Source: Mixophyes australis (taxonomy: Eukaryota > Chordata > Amphibia > Anura > Limnodynastidae). Taken from it: a stretch of 64,000 bases of DNA. The stretch covers positions 382,324,907-382,388,906 of the forward strand of contig JAVHZZ010000001.1 in the NCBI GenBank assembly GCA_036250195.1, given 5' to 3'. Positions 9,860-21,547 of the stretch are shown here, one piece after another. Every line of letters starts with the position of its first letter. The first letter of the stretch is position 1. The notes below the pieces were generated by a model. It saw nothing but the letters and a program-made list of their open reading frames with translations. It searched no databases and was not told the DNA's origin. Both the position numbers and the translations under genes were made by a program.

Positions 9860-10620
9860 TTCCTCACCTCTACCAGAAAGTTTGTAAAAATGTAATTATT
9901 GGGCTACAAAATGCCATTCTACCCACTCTACACTGAACCACGGATATGTGGACAAGCGGAACTGGGCAAACTAAAGATTATATGACTGTGACAGCCCACT
10001 GGGTTGGTGATTTGCCTTCACCAGCAGGAACAGCAAAAGAATGTACCCAAGTACGTCACATTTTTCAGAAGTGTGTATCAGCGGCTTAAGTAAGAGGCAT
10101 ACAGCTGACAATATGTTACAAAAAGTAAGGGATGTCATTGCAACATGGCTAATCCTGCTTGGACTCTCCTGAGGATATGTGATTTCTGATAACGCCACCA
10201 ATATTGTTAGAGCATTACAGCTGGGCGACTTCTATCACATTTCCTGTTTTGCTCACACATTCAACTTGGTGTTACAGAACTTTTTAAAAAATGACTATGA
10301 CATGCAGGAGATGCTGTCTGTGTCCCGAAAAAATTAGGGTCATTTTCAGGATTGTGCAACAGAATGTAGGAGAATGCAGCAGCTGCAAGAAGACTAAAAT
10401 TTGATGGGGAATGTACTTTAGTCCAGCAAAATAGTCACCTTTGAAAAGAGTGCAGACACTGAAAGCTTGAGTCAAGTGATTGCCTTAATTATACTTTTTG
10501 AGAATCAGCTAGAGAAATTAAAGGATGAAATTAAACTAAACAAATCCACTAACTATATTGTAATCGTAGATCTAGGACTTAATTCGCTTCGCCAGGATCC
10601 AAGAGCTATCAACATCTTGT
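9860..10620 (+). pseudogene. hAT transposase catalytic-core remnants
   Basis: Read in several frames: KAIPHLYQKVCKNVIIGLQN (9850s), a TTDIWTSGTGQTKDYMTVT-like stretch with the first catalytic aspartate region (9940s), then AHWVGDLPSPAGTAKEC. Further on, near 10,200-10,320, are an ALQLGDFYHISCFAHTFNLV-like stretch and VLQNFLKNDYDMQEMLSVS. CFAHTLNL is the conserved C/W-x-x-H motif block of Ac/ZBED-type hAT transposases. Multiple stops (near 9937, 10,089 and 10,337) show it is dead. The C-terminal dimerisation region is not clearly recognisable. Confidence 0.72.
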
Positions 10621-11898
10621 AATGACATCTCCTCCTTCAGTTTCTCTGGCAACTGCTTCTTGGAAAAAACTTAGCTTTCCCAAGACACCCAGTGGTGATG
10701 CAGCACAACATTTTGACAGTTTCTCTGCTCTAAAAGAATTGCCCAAAAATCGTGACAGCTCTGCCATAAATTGAACTGCAAATCCCATGAGGAAGGCCAT
10801 TATCGCCAATTACATCAAAGTACACAGACTTCAGTTATGGTGAATTTCAGCGGGGATGAATTAGTATTGTTTGATGAAAATGTACACAATGATGAGGGTG
10901 TAATATGATGACAGTGTAGAGTGCAGGGGCTAAAATCTAGCTAAGAGAAGGAAGGTACCTGATGCTAGTATGTCTGGTAATATTTTGGGTAGAATTTTAT
11001 GGTTTTCTACAGTAAACTTTCACCGTTTTTAGAGAGGTTTTTTTTTCTTTAAAAAGGTACAAGCTTTTGATTTACATTTTTGTTTCCCTGACTTAAACCC
11101 ACTATGCACTTGAACATAGGCTTTAGCACATGAGGTAGAGGGATTAGTATCATCATGACTGAGACTGTAGAGTGACAACAACAATTTCATCCCTCCTGTT
11201 TCTGTATGAGCTATGGCACAATACAATATCACTGGAGACTTTGAAGAACACTGACAGCCCTTCTATTACAATTTCTGTTTCAGCACTGATCAGTACAGTA
11301 AAATGTAACTGCAGATTTAGACCAAGCCAGCCAGCCCTATAATTTCTATTTCAGCAATGACTCTTAGCAATGGAGCACACCCTGTTTGTCTGTTACCTAT
11401 ATAACACTTCTGAATTTGCCTGCAAATTCAGAAGAAAAGCCTGCAAGGACTAGTATTTGTATTTCAGCAATGACAATTAGCTATGGAGCTCTTGTCTTTG
11501 GGTGTAAATAGCACCCTACACATTTTGGTACAAATTCAGAAGAAAAGCCTGCAAGGACTAGTATATTTGTATTTCAGCAATGAAAATTAGCAATGGAGCT
11601 TTTTTTAACACTGCTACCACCCTCCTCTTTCTATTCTCTAAGTTTGCCTGCCCAACTGCTATACATTCTATCCTCCCCCTTCTGTATCCCTGTCTCAAAT
11701 GGCGCTAGATCGCCGTGGAGGGTGGTATTTATAGATTCCAAAACTCGCAAGAACCGAGATCCGACGACGTCACAATGACGATTTGCCTTGTTTTGAAATC
11801 CGAAAAAAGCGCAAAGTGCCGAGCCGACTCAGCTCGGTACTCCGATCTCCTCAGTTCGGGTGTGTTCGGTTTCCGATGAACCGAGACTTATCATCTCT

Positions 11899-12575
11899 AC
11901 TATTGATACATTACATGTATTTATTGAATGATGTTTATTATAAATCTGTATTTATAGAGTTAATTGAAAAAACCTTTTTATGTTAAATTAGTTTTCAAGT
12001 TACAATTAATAAATAACTTGGAAACCAGAATAATTTTTTTTGAAAGCCCAGGAACAGTGTTTTTGTGCCCTAAGTGCAAGAAAAAGGTGAAAAACTAAAA
12101 AACATGCACAAAGGGTGCAGAATGTGGCACTCCTCTAAAGTGAAAAGGCCCTAGTCCTCACCCATCCGAACCAAAAGATCCCTTAAAGGGCAAGTGTGTT
12201 CAGACCCCGTTCGCCGCAAGGCTAGTGGGCCCCTTTTGCCCCTGGGATGTGCCAGAGCTTCACCCAGGGCACAACAACTGCCCCACCCGTGGATAGCACA
12301 GTGTCCCCTAGATCATCAAGGAAGGAGAACATAAGGGTGAACCCGCTCCCCCAAAATCCGAACAAAGGAACAAAAAGTGAAGGTTGCGAACAAAAGTAAT
12401 AAATAGAAAAATTAAAAAGAGCTGAATGGTTATGGCCCCAGCCTCATGGCTGGGCCATTCTAAAGATTTTACCACTCAGCCATAAGGCCGGGGGCAAAAA
12501 GGAGGGCAAGTGCGTAAATTGAAAGTGGTATAATGTGCTAGGTGCCAACAAAATAATATGTTTAAGGTGTAACAC
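11899..12575. other. Moderately GC-rich repeat-like block, family unknown
   Basis: From about 12,030 the sequence becomes cytosine-rich (ACCCCGTTCGCCGCAAGG, CCCTGGGATGTGCCAGAGC). GAAAGCCCAGGA at 12,040 appears inverted at 12,621 (TCCTGGGCTTTC), so it may be part of an inverted structure with the U2-like segment. No protein is recognised. Confidence 0.35.
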
Positions 12576-12579
12576 CAGT

Positions 12580-12722
12580 GACTTATGGCACCCCCGGGTT
12601 GCTACTATGGGGACACATTAGTCCTGGGCTTTCAATGCAGCATCCCAGTCAGCTGGCCAGAGGACCAATTATAGCTCTGACACAATTGCACTTGATCTTA
12701 GCCAAAAGGCAGACAAACCAGA
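12580..12722 (-). ncRNA. U2 snRNA-like pseudogene
   Basis: On the minus strand the 5' part reads CTGCCTTTTGGCTAAGATCA followed by AGTG. This matches the invariant 5' region of U2 (GGCCUUUUGGCUAAGAUCAAGUG) with one change. Downstream similarity fades: the branch-point recognition stretch GUAGUA is altered to GCAATT, and only short matches such as GGTCCTCT follow. A functional U2 gene would keep these, so this is a degenerate retrocopy or a U2-derived repeat. The 3' limit is uncertain. Confidence 0.6.
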
Positions 12723-13083
12723 TATTGATATGTATTGCAGTCTATAATCAGCAAGATTACAATGCTACAGCTTAGTTTTTAACATATACATTTATAGCAC
12801 AACACAATTAGGGCGCAGCCTGAATTATCCACTTGTGTGATGTCAAGATTAATTTAGAAAAATTGAGTCAGTAGATGACAATTGTGTTTCAAACCACCAA
12901 ACTCAAACAAAATATTATATTATCTAACAGCTAAGTAGATAAAAGACAATTTTGACTTATCAAGTGTAATGTGGGCAATATTTCTCAGGTACACAATGCT
13001 TACACAAATACTATCCTTCTGTGCACTAGAATCATGTACAGCCTCAACTAACAGATACAATGTATCTAAAAACAGCTAATAAT
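12723..13083. other. AT-rich spacer, nothing recognised
   Basis: No motif or open frame of note. Confidence 0.5.
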
Positions 13084-13888
13084 TGTCACGCCTGGGGATC
13101 TGTCTGTACCCAGACTGGGTTGTGTCTCTGGAGCTAGACTGGTGACTACGTGGACAAAGCTGGGTGGCCTGATAATGTTCCTCTGCATGTAGTGAATGAA
13201 CTGGTGCAGATGGTGATTACACTAGCAAGGGAGAGCAAACAGGAACTGGATTGCTGGACCGGACTGGAGCCAGAATGCTGGACTGGACTGTAAACGGAAT
13301 GCTCTAACCGGAATGCTGTAAGAGGACTGCTGGAACCGGGCTGTAACCGGAATGCTGTGACCATAATGCTGTAAACGGAACACTGGAATAGGATTGCTGG
13401 AACCGGAATGCTGGAACTGGAATGGAACCAGGGTGGATGGAACCAGATTGCTCGAATCGGACTGGAGCCAGAATGCAGACTGCACTGTCAGAGCTGGATA
13501 AATAGCAAGACTGTAGCGAGATAGATAGCAAGACTGCAAAATGCTGGGATCCAGGTTGGCTGAAATACAATGTTGCTCTGGCAAGAGGTAAGGGCTCCAA
13601 GAAGTCCGTTTATAGTTGTTGTCGATTCCTGATTGGAGATTGCAATCAGCTGAGCAGAAGCAGCACTCTGAGTTGCTGAGATGAATCATGTAACTATATC
13701 CAAGTTGGCAGCTCTCATGAACTGGTTTTGGAGGGAATCTGAAATGGAGGCTGTTATCACCTGATTGGCCGAATCCAAGATGCCCACGCCCATACTCTGA
13801 TTCTGAAGGGATCTCTGGAGTGAAGATAGACTGGACAGCATCTTACAGAGTGGTCTGAAACCAGCAGAGCCTGAGGATCATAGGGACA
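13084..13888 (-). mobile_element. LTR-like block with internal minisatellite
   Basis: The left end is TGTCACGCC and the right end AGGGACA, so both ends have TG/CA. On the minus strand a TATA-like CTATAAACGG lies at 13,607-13,616, followed by the minisatellite. This is the same layout as the better-defined LTR at 18,499-19,957 (TGTCAC start, TATA box on minus, tandem repeats downstream). I could not find a target duplication, so boundaries are tentative. Confidence 0.45.
13240..13475. repeat. Imperfect minisatellite, unit about 15 bp (GGAATGCTGTAACC-like)
   Basis: Repeated variants of CCGGAATGCTGTAA, GGACTGCTGGAA and GGATTGCTGGAACC over about 230 bp. Overlapping open frames here on the minus strand are a by-product of the repetition. 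Confidence 0.8.
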
Positions 13889-15750
13889 ATTTGGAAAGCT
13901 ATTAAAAATACATAATATTTAAAAAAAAACAAAAAACAGAATTTTGCAGTTTTTTTAATAATTTATTAACATTTATTTATATAGTGCCAATATATTCCTC
14001 AGCTCTATAAAGAAAATATTTAATCATTGACATCTGTCCTTGCCCCAGTGGAGGATACAATCTATATTCACTAACACGTAGACACACGTACACAGTATGG
14101 TTAATTTCATTAGAAGTCAATTAACTGTATGTCCTTGGCATGTGTTAGGAAGACGGAGAACCCTGAGGAAGCCCATTATAGTTGAAGTTAGCAGTTACAA
14201 AAGAGACCAATCATGTAACTGTTATCAGTGAATAAATATTCATTATATGACTGAATTGTCTGTTGAGGACTTTCAGCACTTCGGAAACTTCATTTAACTT
14301 CCAGAGGTTCTGATAGGCAAGTTTGCCCAAAGTGCCTGCTGTTTGAGTTATCTTGCATTTCAGAATATAAGAGAAAGCATGTACTTATGGTTTATGAGGG
14401 CATGCATTATATATTGATTAAGGGGGCAAAAATCATTTATCATTATGTTATGGGACAAAATTAATTTACCATTATATTAAAGGGCATAATTATTGTTCGT
14501 CATATTAAGTGGATATATTCATTGACTTCTAATGTGGGCTTTAATTATTTATTATTTATTATTTATTATTTATAATGACAACACCAATTATTCTGCACAC
14601 ATTTGGCACTACAAGTGCCAGCATGTACTATAAATATCACATCAGATGCAAAACATGAGTTTCCCCCATAGGAATGCCATCTCTGCACTGAAAAAAGTTC
14701 TGGGCTGTGAGGATCAGTGTAATAAACAAGATTGGCCTACCGGGAGTTAAACCTTAAGTGAATGAAAGACTTAAGACAACCAAAGCCCTTGTTCAATACT
14801 TTTGTTCTGCAAACCTAAGGAAGCAAATGGAAATCTAGGTGTACTAGCGCAAACTATGATGAGGTGGGTATGATGCCTCATTTGCAGCTGTTTTGTGCTT
14901 TTTAAATTACATTGTTTTCATTGATATTACCTTTTTAATAGATATATTTGAATCACATCTTCCTTGGGTATTTGGAGTAGTATATTACAATATAAACATT
15001 AACAGAATTACTGCAGGTCTGCTATGCTATAAATGGTGTAAGAAATTATGGAAATTAACAGTTCATATCTCCTCATGTGGTCTGTCATTCTATGAATAGC
15101 AAGCCAACAGTTTACCCTTATCAATAGAATGATTTCCAAAATTTAGTTCACATTTAATATGCTAGAAAGTTTTTAACATTGAGTCCCCTTTCACATTATT
15201 TCTGAAGTATGTAGTAAAATCTAAATTTCACAGACATGGAATATTTGCAACTGAGGACTAACTACCAGGGGATCAATGCTAATTTGTCAAATGTATTGTA
15301 TTAAATGTAAATAAGCATAATCATTATCATCATCATCATCTTCTTCTCGTGGTCCGAAATCTCAACTGTATTGGAATAATTCCTGAATTGTTAACCCTTG
15401 GTAAGGTCTTAAATGTAATGTGGCAGTAAAATCTACAATGTTGAGTATTGCAGAATTTTGTGTTTTTGTTATTTACATGTTTGAACTAAAACATAATTTT
15501 TTAAGACACACTTTCGAGGGATGTTCTCTCTTTCTCAGGTCACAAATAAGTAAAATAATGTCCACACATTCTCCTGGAAGAGTTGTGTGCTACTGTTACT
15601 GTTAATGGCTATTGAGATAAACTTTTAGAACAAATGGATAGAGGTCTTCACCTTTATCAGCCACCTTTCCTGTAGAACTAGTAGCATTCAAGGGTATTCA
15701 TATGCCCCCAAGACTTTACTCTAGCTTAGTAAAAGATTATCAATGATGAC
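13889..15750. other. AT-rich spacer with a short SINE-tail-like piece
   Basis: ATTTATTTATATAGTGCC at 13,970-13,987 matches the tail of the SINE family seen at 61.6 kb, with little else of that SINE. A (TATTTATTAT)n-like tract lies at 14,541-14,573 and (CAT)n at 15,324-15,341. The short open frames at 14,893-15,099 and 15,420-15,605 show no recognisable domain. Confidence 0.45.
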
Positions 15751-15754
15751 CGCA

Positions 15755-16275
15755 GCACATAGGAGGATAATCAGAATACAGGAGACAATACCAGGAACAG
15801 TCCAAAGGTCGAGGGTCAGTAACAAACAGGATAATCAGGGAGAGGCCAGAGGTCAGGGCAGATTGCAAGCAAGAATAATCCAATAAACAGGCAGAGGTCA
15901 GGAGCAATCAGAATTCAACAGGGTCCAGAAACAAGCCAAGAGTCACAACAGGGATCAAAAGTAAGTCAACAGAGTATCCACAGGCCTGGAGCTGGTCAGC
16001 AAAGTGAGACACACAGGACATTATAACAGGCAGGGGGGCTAAGCCCTTTAATACTGGAATCGGTCAATCAGAAGTCAAATGCACAGGGCATTAAAACCAG
16101 CCACAGGACGAGGAGTCTAATTTATTTATGGCTATTGCACATGCGCACGGCTTCTCACACTTAACAGGATGTAGCACTGATTAAAAGAGTGTCTCATCCA
16201 TTGCCCTGGGGATGACCAGATTGAGGAGGGTGGACATGACATCCCGGCTGTCAGGGCAACAGCCAGGACGTGGCC
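15755..16275 (-). mobile_element. LTR-like fragment with CAGAGGTCAGG-type repeats
   Basis: Plus strand is rich in repeated AGGTCAGGGCAG / GAGGTCAGGAGCA motifs (15,840-15,905), followed by CCCTTTAATACTGG (TATA-like TATTAAAGGGC on minus) near 16,046. The composition and layout resemble the two LTRs at 18.5-21.5 kb. No clean ends or target duplication were found. Confidence 0.4.
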
Positions 16276-17030
16276 CAATGAAAGAAGAGATGAGCTGCAG
16301 TGGTTAATAACATTTACCCTGTATTTATCATAAATAGAATAAAATTAAGCCGTAAATGTATTTATTTTAATAAAAATAATATTTTTTAAGTTTATCATAT
16401 TTGAGGCCAACCATATATATAAGACATTCAAGCATAAAAAATATGTTAACATTTCTAGGTATACGTGCAAGCTAGTGCAAAATATTATATTTGTTATAAG
16501 CTAAAATGCACAGAAATGTTTTTGTGCTATGTTTTGCTATTATAAAAGTATGCATTTTCTGAATCTTTAAAGCTGTTTCAGTATAAAGTACAATATCAAT
16601 AATTTACAGAAACTGAAAAAAATAATAATAATGGTGTCATACCGTGAAAATCCACACAGGGAGTCAGGATATTTTTTATATACAGTGTGTATAAGCATTA
16701 TGCTTTATACTTGTGGAACAACACTATAGACAAGCTATTATCTGTATTGTGGAAGTACCTAAGTGATCATGCAGTGATATAAAACACATGTAGGCAGTTA
16801 GTGAGAAAAAATGGAATTAAATAGAACATTGTCTTTTGAATGATGCTGAATGACAACCATTGATACTTGTGCTCATTAATTTTTGCAGGTTTGGTTTACA
16901 GACTTTGTTGTGCTAGAAATATATATTTTGTGCAATTAAATTGAGTTTGCAATGTTTTTTTGATAGTCTTATGATAGTTTTAAGTACAGGTGAACTAACT
17001 CCAAATATTCAGCTTATTCTAAATATAGCC
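16276..17030. other. AT-rich spacer, nothing recognised
   Basis: No open frame, terminal repeats or RNA motifs that I can support. Confidence 0.5.
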
Positions 17031-17290
17031 ACTAATTTTGTAGCACTGTACAGAGAACTTACTCACTTCAGTCCCTGCTGCATTCCCTAACGTACACACA
17101 GACTGAGAGTAAGCACAATTTAATAACAGCCAATTACCCTACTAGTATATTTTTGGAGTGTGGGAGGAAACAGGATGACCGCAAACACATGGAGAACATA
17201 GAAACTCCACACAGATAAGCCCATGGTCGAGAATCAAACTCATGACTCCAGTGCTGTGAGGCAGAAGTGATAACCACTGAGGTGTTCCCT
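17030..17290 (-). mobile_element. tRNA-like SINE, minus orientation
   Basis: Reverse-complement reading starts near the A-box-like GTGGTTATCACTTCTGCCTC, then a B-box-like GAGTTTGATTC, then TGTGTGGAGTTTCTATG and TCCTCCCACACTCC, and ends with TGTACAGTGCTACAAAA. The same order occurs at 61,645-61,981 and in plus orientation at 25,917. A pol III box pair followed by a LINE-like tail is the usual structure of tRNA-derived SINEs. Confidence 0.7.
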
Positions 17291-18050
17291 CCACTCCTCA
17301 CACCCTTTTCTCTCTTCTGAACCCCACCCTTACCCTTCCCTTTGAATTCTCCCAAAATCCTAATAAAAATTTTAATTCAAAAAACAAAAAGCCCGAAAAT
17401 GGAGGTTACACCATTGAATGCAATTGCATGCAATTCATGACTGAACACAAATGACACATACTACCTCCTTACGACTTAAGAGATGGAATGGAGGAGAAGA
17501 TGGGCAGACTATCTTAACCAATGTACAAATTGGGCATTCCCGCGCAAATGCTGCCAATTCAAATTATGGCTTTGTCTCAAGAACACTTCTTTTTTTACAT
17601 AAGGTTTGCACCAGAACATGTGTGACTGACAGATTATAGGAATAATCAAACATAGCATTGCCTCTCACTTTCTATTAGTATGATTGCCAAATTATCTCCA
17701 CACCTGATGTCACTAATCTAATCAAACAACAAAATATAAGACCAATGGAGGGAGACGCCTATTGTGCCAATTGGTTTAATAACTGAGGACTTGCGGCTCT
17801 TCTTAACATGGTTGGTGAAATTTTCACATGTGTCTCAGTTGCAGCAAACAAGAATAAGCATTTTTGTTTTTTAAACATTTGCACATGTTAACATTAATGT
17901 TTTTTGTTAAATATGTTTTTGATCCCTTATAAGCACTTGTATATGTAATTTTATATGTATATTTGTTTTAAAAGTTTGAAATTTACACCCTTGATTATAC
18001 TGAATGGCAATTAAAATATTTTATTACATCTATTTTTTTCCTCCTACACA
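17291..18050. other. Spacer; no gene recognised
   Basis: The short open frame 17,451-17,639 has no recognised domain. Some of this may belong to a decayed Harbinger element whose nuclease fragment follows, but no motif proves it. Confidence 0.35.
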
Positions 18051-18254
18051 GAGCCTGTAAAAAAAAAAACTATGGAAGTTGTACTAGCTGTAAGTATTTT
18101 TTGTTTATAATGTGAATTTTTAAAGAGCCCTGCAAAAACGTCAATGCATAAAGTAGGTTCTTTATCACCCCCAAATCTTTCTCACATAAAGTGACATGCT
18201 GCACAACATGATATCCTAGAGGATGACAGACATTGTCCACTCCAAAACCTGCAA

Positions 18255-18488
18255 ATGCTAAACCATTGCTGGCCCAGGGAGCGTGTTTTTAGGCCATGTG
18301 TCAAACTCCTTGGGATTTTAGAAGTTGAGATGGTGGTCACTATTCGACTTCCACCTTGTGTTATCGTGGACACTATATGCATTGTGCACAATGAGCTAGA
18401 GTCTCTACACAATATATCTACAGCAACACCACCAATTTATTGGCAGTGTTACATTTCTGTGTGTAAGAGTCATTCCAGACCACAGTAA
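18255..18488 (+). pseudogene. Possible PIF/Harbinger nuclease C-terminal fragment
   Basis: The frame contains CVKLLGILEVEMVVTI and then IVDTICIVHNELESLHNIST. The layout resembles the end of HARBI1-type nucleases, where an FGRLKxRWR block is followed by a ...VxxCCxLHNxCE segment carrying the last acidic residue. Identity is weak, and the DDE residues upstream were not found. It ends 10 bases before the LTR at 18,499. A Myb-like fragment on the same strand at about 22.4 kb could be the second Harbinger protein. This is a hypothesis only. Confidence 0.3.
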
Positions 18489-18498
18489 GCATGGCAAC

Positions 18499-19957
18499 TG
18501 TCACGGGCACTAGGAGTTTTACCCAGAATTCACCAGGTGTAGCTTTTACTCACCAGAGGCGCGGAGTCTAACACAGTGGCTGGTCTTCTCCAGGAACTCC
18601 CGCAAGGAAGTATGGTTTTAGCGGCTACCACTGTGCAGGTCGTGGCCCTCTGGGGAGTGTGGTGAATATACGGAACTATACAAACTGAATGGAAGAAGGA
18701 ATGTCAATGATATATATGCATAGTCTCTGAGCAGTGGAAACAATGGTAGCACGGCAGAGTGATGAGTAGTGATGAAAGGTGAAGAGAGTTCCAAAGGGCT
18801 TAGCACGCAGGTAGCATACAGCAGGCAAATACTTGACAACTGGAGTAAGTCTGTGCAAACAGTCAATCAACAATGTAATAGGAGAGTCAGCGACTCGCAG
18901 CTATACTCCCGAGAAACTATACCCTTTAGTCCCAAAAATAGGTAGCATGCAAAGTAGTAGAGTAAGCTGTTCCTGACAGGTGTTACCACTGGCATGAAGT
19001 AAAGACTTGTCCAGGGATAGATAAAGTACAAGGTAGCCTGAAGCGGTCTGCTGCTGGCAGGTATTACCACTGATGTGGAGAGAAGACTTGTCCAGGTGCA
19101 GGTAAGATACAATGTAGCATGGAGCGGTCTGCGGCTGGCAGGTATTATCACTGATGTGGAGAAAAGACTTGTCCAGGTGCAGGTAAGATACAATGTAGCA
19201 TGGAGCGGTCTGCGGCTGACAGGTATTACCACTGATGTGGAGAGAAGACTTGTCTAGGTGCAGGTACGATACAATGTAGCATGGAGCGGTCTGCGGCTGG
19301 CAGGTATTACCACTGATGGGTAGAGAAGACTTGTCCAGGAGCAGATACGATACAAGGTAGCATGGAGCGGTCTGTGGCTGGCAGGTATTACCACTGATGT
19401 GGAGAGAAGACTTGTCCAGGCGCAGGTAAGATACAATGTAGCATGGAGCGGTCTGTGCTGGCAGGTATTACCACTGATGTGGAGAGAAGACTTGTCCAGG
19501 TGCAGATACGATACAATGTAGCATGGAGCGGTCTGCGGCTGGCAGTTTTACCACTGATGTGGAGAGAAAACTTGTCCAAGCGCAGGTAAGATACAATGTA
19601 GCATGGAGCGGTCTGCGGCTGGCAGGTATTACCACTGATGTGGAGAGAAGACTTGTCCAGGTGCAGGTAGCGTCCACAGCAAACAGATAGCACAAGCAGG
19701 AACAGGAAACTCCTCGGTGTCTCAATGGAATGAGGACCAAGAACAGGCAAAGGTAATAGGGCAACAGGTGCCTTAAATAGTGAGAGGTGATTAATTATAC
19801 AATGAGACTAGGAACAAGGTTTTAACAGTCCGTGGGTCTTGCACATACGCAATCCTTGGGTAAAGATGGCGGACAGCCGCGGTGCAAGACAGGCACCGGC
19901 AAGAGAGAGAGAGACCCATGTCTAAAACTAGAGGCACTAATAGTCCGGTGAGTGACA
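18499..19957 (-). mobile_element. Solo LTR of a Gypsy-type retrotransposon, with an 81-bp minisatellite
   Basis: Ends are TGTCACGGGC and GAGTGACA, the perfect short inversion TGTCAC/GTGACA common in Ty3/Gypsy LTRs. Flanks GCAAC (18,494-18,498) and GCAGC (19,958-19,962) could be a 5-bp target duplication with one mismatch. On the minus strand CTATTTAAGGCACCTG (near 19,765-19,780) is a TATA-like box near the 5' side. About 8 tandem units fill the middle. No internal coding region flanks it, so it is a solo LTR. Confidence 0.65.
19040..19670. repeat. Minisatellite, 81-bp unit, about 8 copies
   Basis: Each unit contains AGCGGTCTGCGGCTGGCAGG, TATTACCACTGATGTGGAGA and GAAGACTTGTCCAGGTGCAG. Unit starts recur every 80-81 bases (19,045 to 19,607). 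Since 81 is divisible by three, long frames appear on both strands; none is a gene. Confidence 0.92.
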
Positions 19958-20445
19958 GCAGCAAGATTTTCCCAGCCTACCATTTTTGACCTATATAGAT
20001 AGTGAATAATTGTATTATTAAAATGTTTGCTAGTAACCTATACAAATTGGCCCATGAAGAGCGTGTAGAATGCTGAAACAATCATTGGGCATTATCTTGT
20101 AATGTATTTTACACTCTAATAAATGTTTTGATATTTTTGCTAAATCTGTGCTGGTCTGTTCACATACATGTATAGATGACTTGAATTGAGTGCATTCCCT
20201 CTTGGAATATTGTAATTCATAAGAATTATGTATAAAATTACATTGTTGCTATGTAATTCTTTTAAATAATGAGCTGCCAAAGTGTGTTCACTTGATTGCA
20301 TCAGTGTCACATATTTGAACAAGTACTTTACTATTGTAGCTACATTTATTTACATTTAATACTATTAAATTGTTTTGAATAGTTAATGCAAGTCTTTTGA
20401 TATGATATTTATCTGATGATGATTGTTGTGTGGCTTGGGACTTAA
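19958..20445. other. AT-rich spacer, nothing recognised
   Basis: Separates two related LTRs. The sequence between them holds no gag, protease or pol similarity, so they are not one provirus. Confidence 0.5.
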
Positions 20446-20449
20446 TAGG

Positions 20450-21547
20450 TCTTCAAGGCAGGTGGTCATCACCAGGGACCCCCGCAAGGAGGTATGAACT
20501 TTGTGGCCTCTGCTACGCAGGTCGCGGTCCTCTGAGAGGGTACTACATGTGGCGATAAAGGGAATAGGTACAGTGAGTTTCCACTGAACAGCGAACTGAG
20601 GTATCACTGGAGCCACAAGCTGAGCACAGGAGGTGATAGCCTACGGAGAGATTCAAGGGGGAACGTGACAGACACCTTCAAATATTTCAAGGGTTTCAAC
20701 AAGGTACAGGAGGGAAACATTCTTCAAAGGAAGAGAAATATTAGAACATGAGGACATGCACTGAAACTGGAGGAAAGTAGGTTTGGAGGAAAAACTACTT
20801 CACAGAAAGAGAAGTGGATAAGTGGAATAGCCTCTTATCAGCAGGTGGTTGAGGATAATACAGTAGAGCAATTTTAACATGCTTGGGATAGACATAAGGA
20901 TATCTTTACAAAGATTAAAAAATCAAATTGAGTTTGAGGATATGATAGGTTAATAAAAAAAATTAGCAGACTAGATGGGCCAAGCTGTTCTTATCTGCCG
21001 TCAAATTCTATGTTTCAATGTTTCTATGAGGTTACCACTGGGCAGCAAGCTGAAAGCTAGAAGGTGATAGTTTGCAGAGAGGTTCCACTGAACAGCTGAC
21101 TGAGGTATCACTGGAGCAGCCAGCAGAGCACAGGAGGTGATTGTCTGCATAGAGGTTACCACTGGGCAGCAAGATAAACATTAGAGGGTGATAGTCTAAG
21201 CTAAACATTAGAGGGTGATAGTCTGCAGAGAGATTTCACTGAACAGCGGACTGGGCAAACAATGGTACTGCAGCAGGAGTAACAGAACGCAAGGAGCCAT
21301 GTCTGAGTAGAAGCCAGAAGACTGGCACGAAGAACAAGACCCTGACTACAGGGTCAGGTGCCTTAAATATCCTGTAGAGGAAAGGAGAGCCAATAGCAGG
21401 GAAAAAGAGAGATGATAAAAGGAATCAGGTCTGTCCATGCACAGACCCTAAGCTAAGGTGAAGACGCCATCAGAAAATCGCGGCGCTCGGCGCCGAAGAG
21501 GAGCCCTATGTGCAGCAGGTCATTGCACCAGGGCCCAATGTGTGACA
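20450..21547 (-). mobile_element. Second related LTR, truncated and interrupted by a LINE fragment
   Basis: TGGTCATCACCAGGGACCCC with CGCAAGGAGGTATG matches TGGTCTTCTCCAGGAACTCC with CGCAAGGAAGTATG of the LTR at 18.5 kb. CAGGTCGCGGTCCTCTG matches CAGGTCGTGGCCCTCTG. GGTGCCTTAAATAT (21,358) matches GGTGCCTTAAATAG. It ends ATGTGTGACA at 21,547. Its middle is a different tandem repeat, made of CACTGAACAGC, GAGGTATCACTGGAGC and GTTACCACTGGGCAGCAAG modules. The first 100-150 bp are missing. Confidence 0.6.
20651..21030 (+). mobile_element. LINE 3' end inserted in the LTR
   Basis: Contains TCAAGGGTTTCAACAAGGTA, TAGGTTTGGAGGAAAAACTA, ACATGCTTGGGATAGACATA, then AGACTAGATGGGCCAAGCTG and TCTTATCTGCCGTCAAATTC, ending in ATGTTTCAATGTTTCTATG. 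The LTR repeat resumes at once (GAGGTTACCACTGGGC). The repetitive ATGTTTCTATG tail is typical of a frog CR1/L2-like LINE family. A minus copy of the middle part lies near 30,880-30,965. Confidence 0.65.

Larger units (their letters stand above)
8911..11898 (+). mobile_element. Full-length but decayed hAT transposon (3.0 kb)
   Basis: The element starts TTAGAAATGTTCACTGACCC and ends CGAGACTTATCATCTCT. It is flanked by 8-bp repeats ACTATTAA (8903-8910) and ACTATTGA (11899-11906), one mismatch. Both ends match the shorter 5025-5549 copy. Inside, in order, are a BED zinc finger (near 9280-9420), a serine-rich linker with an alanine repeat, and hAT transposase core remnants (9860-10,620). The GTTTTGG-rich subterminal block (8941-9035) is typical of this copy and of the 5.4-kb copy. 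A 3' region with repeated CAGAAGAAAAGCCTGCAAGG segments (near 11,430 and 11,540) precedes the end. Confidence 0.85.

Noticed and set aside
19040..19670. Repeat array considered as a CRISPR-like structure
   Set aside because: Units are contiguous with no unique spacers, inside an LTR, in a eukaryotic context.
18867..19764. Several open frames of 60-121 residues
   Set aside because: All follow the 81-bp minisatellite in the LTR.
19958..20445. Two LTRs at 18.5 and 20.4 kb as one provirus
   Set aside because: The sequence between them is short and holds no gag or pol, and the LTRs differ in their repeat arrays.
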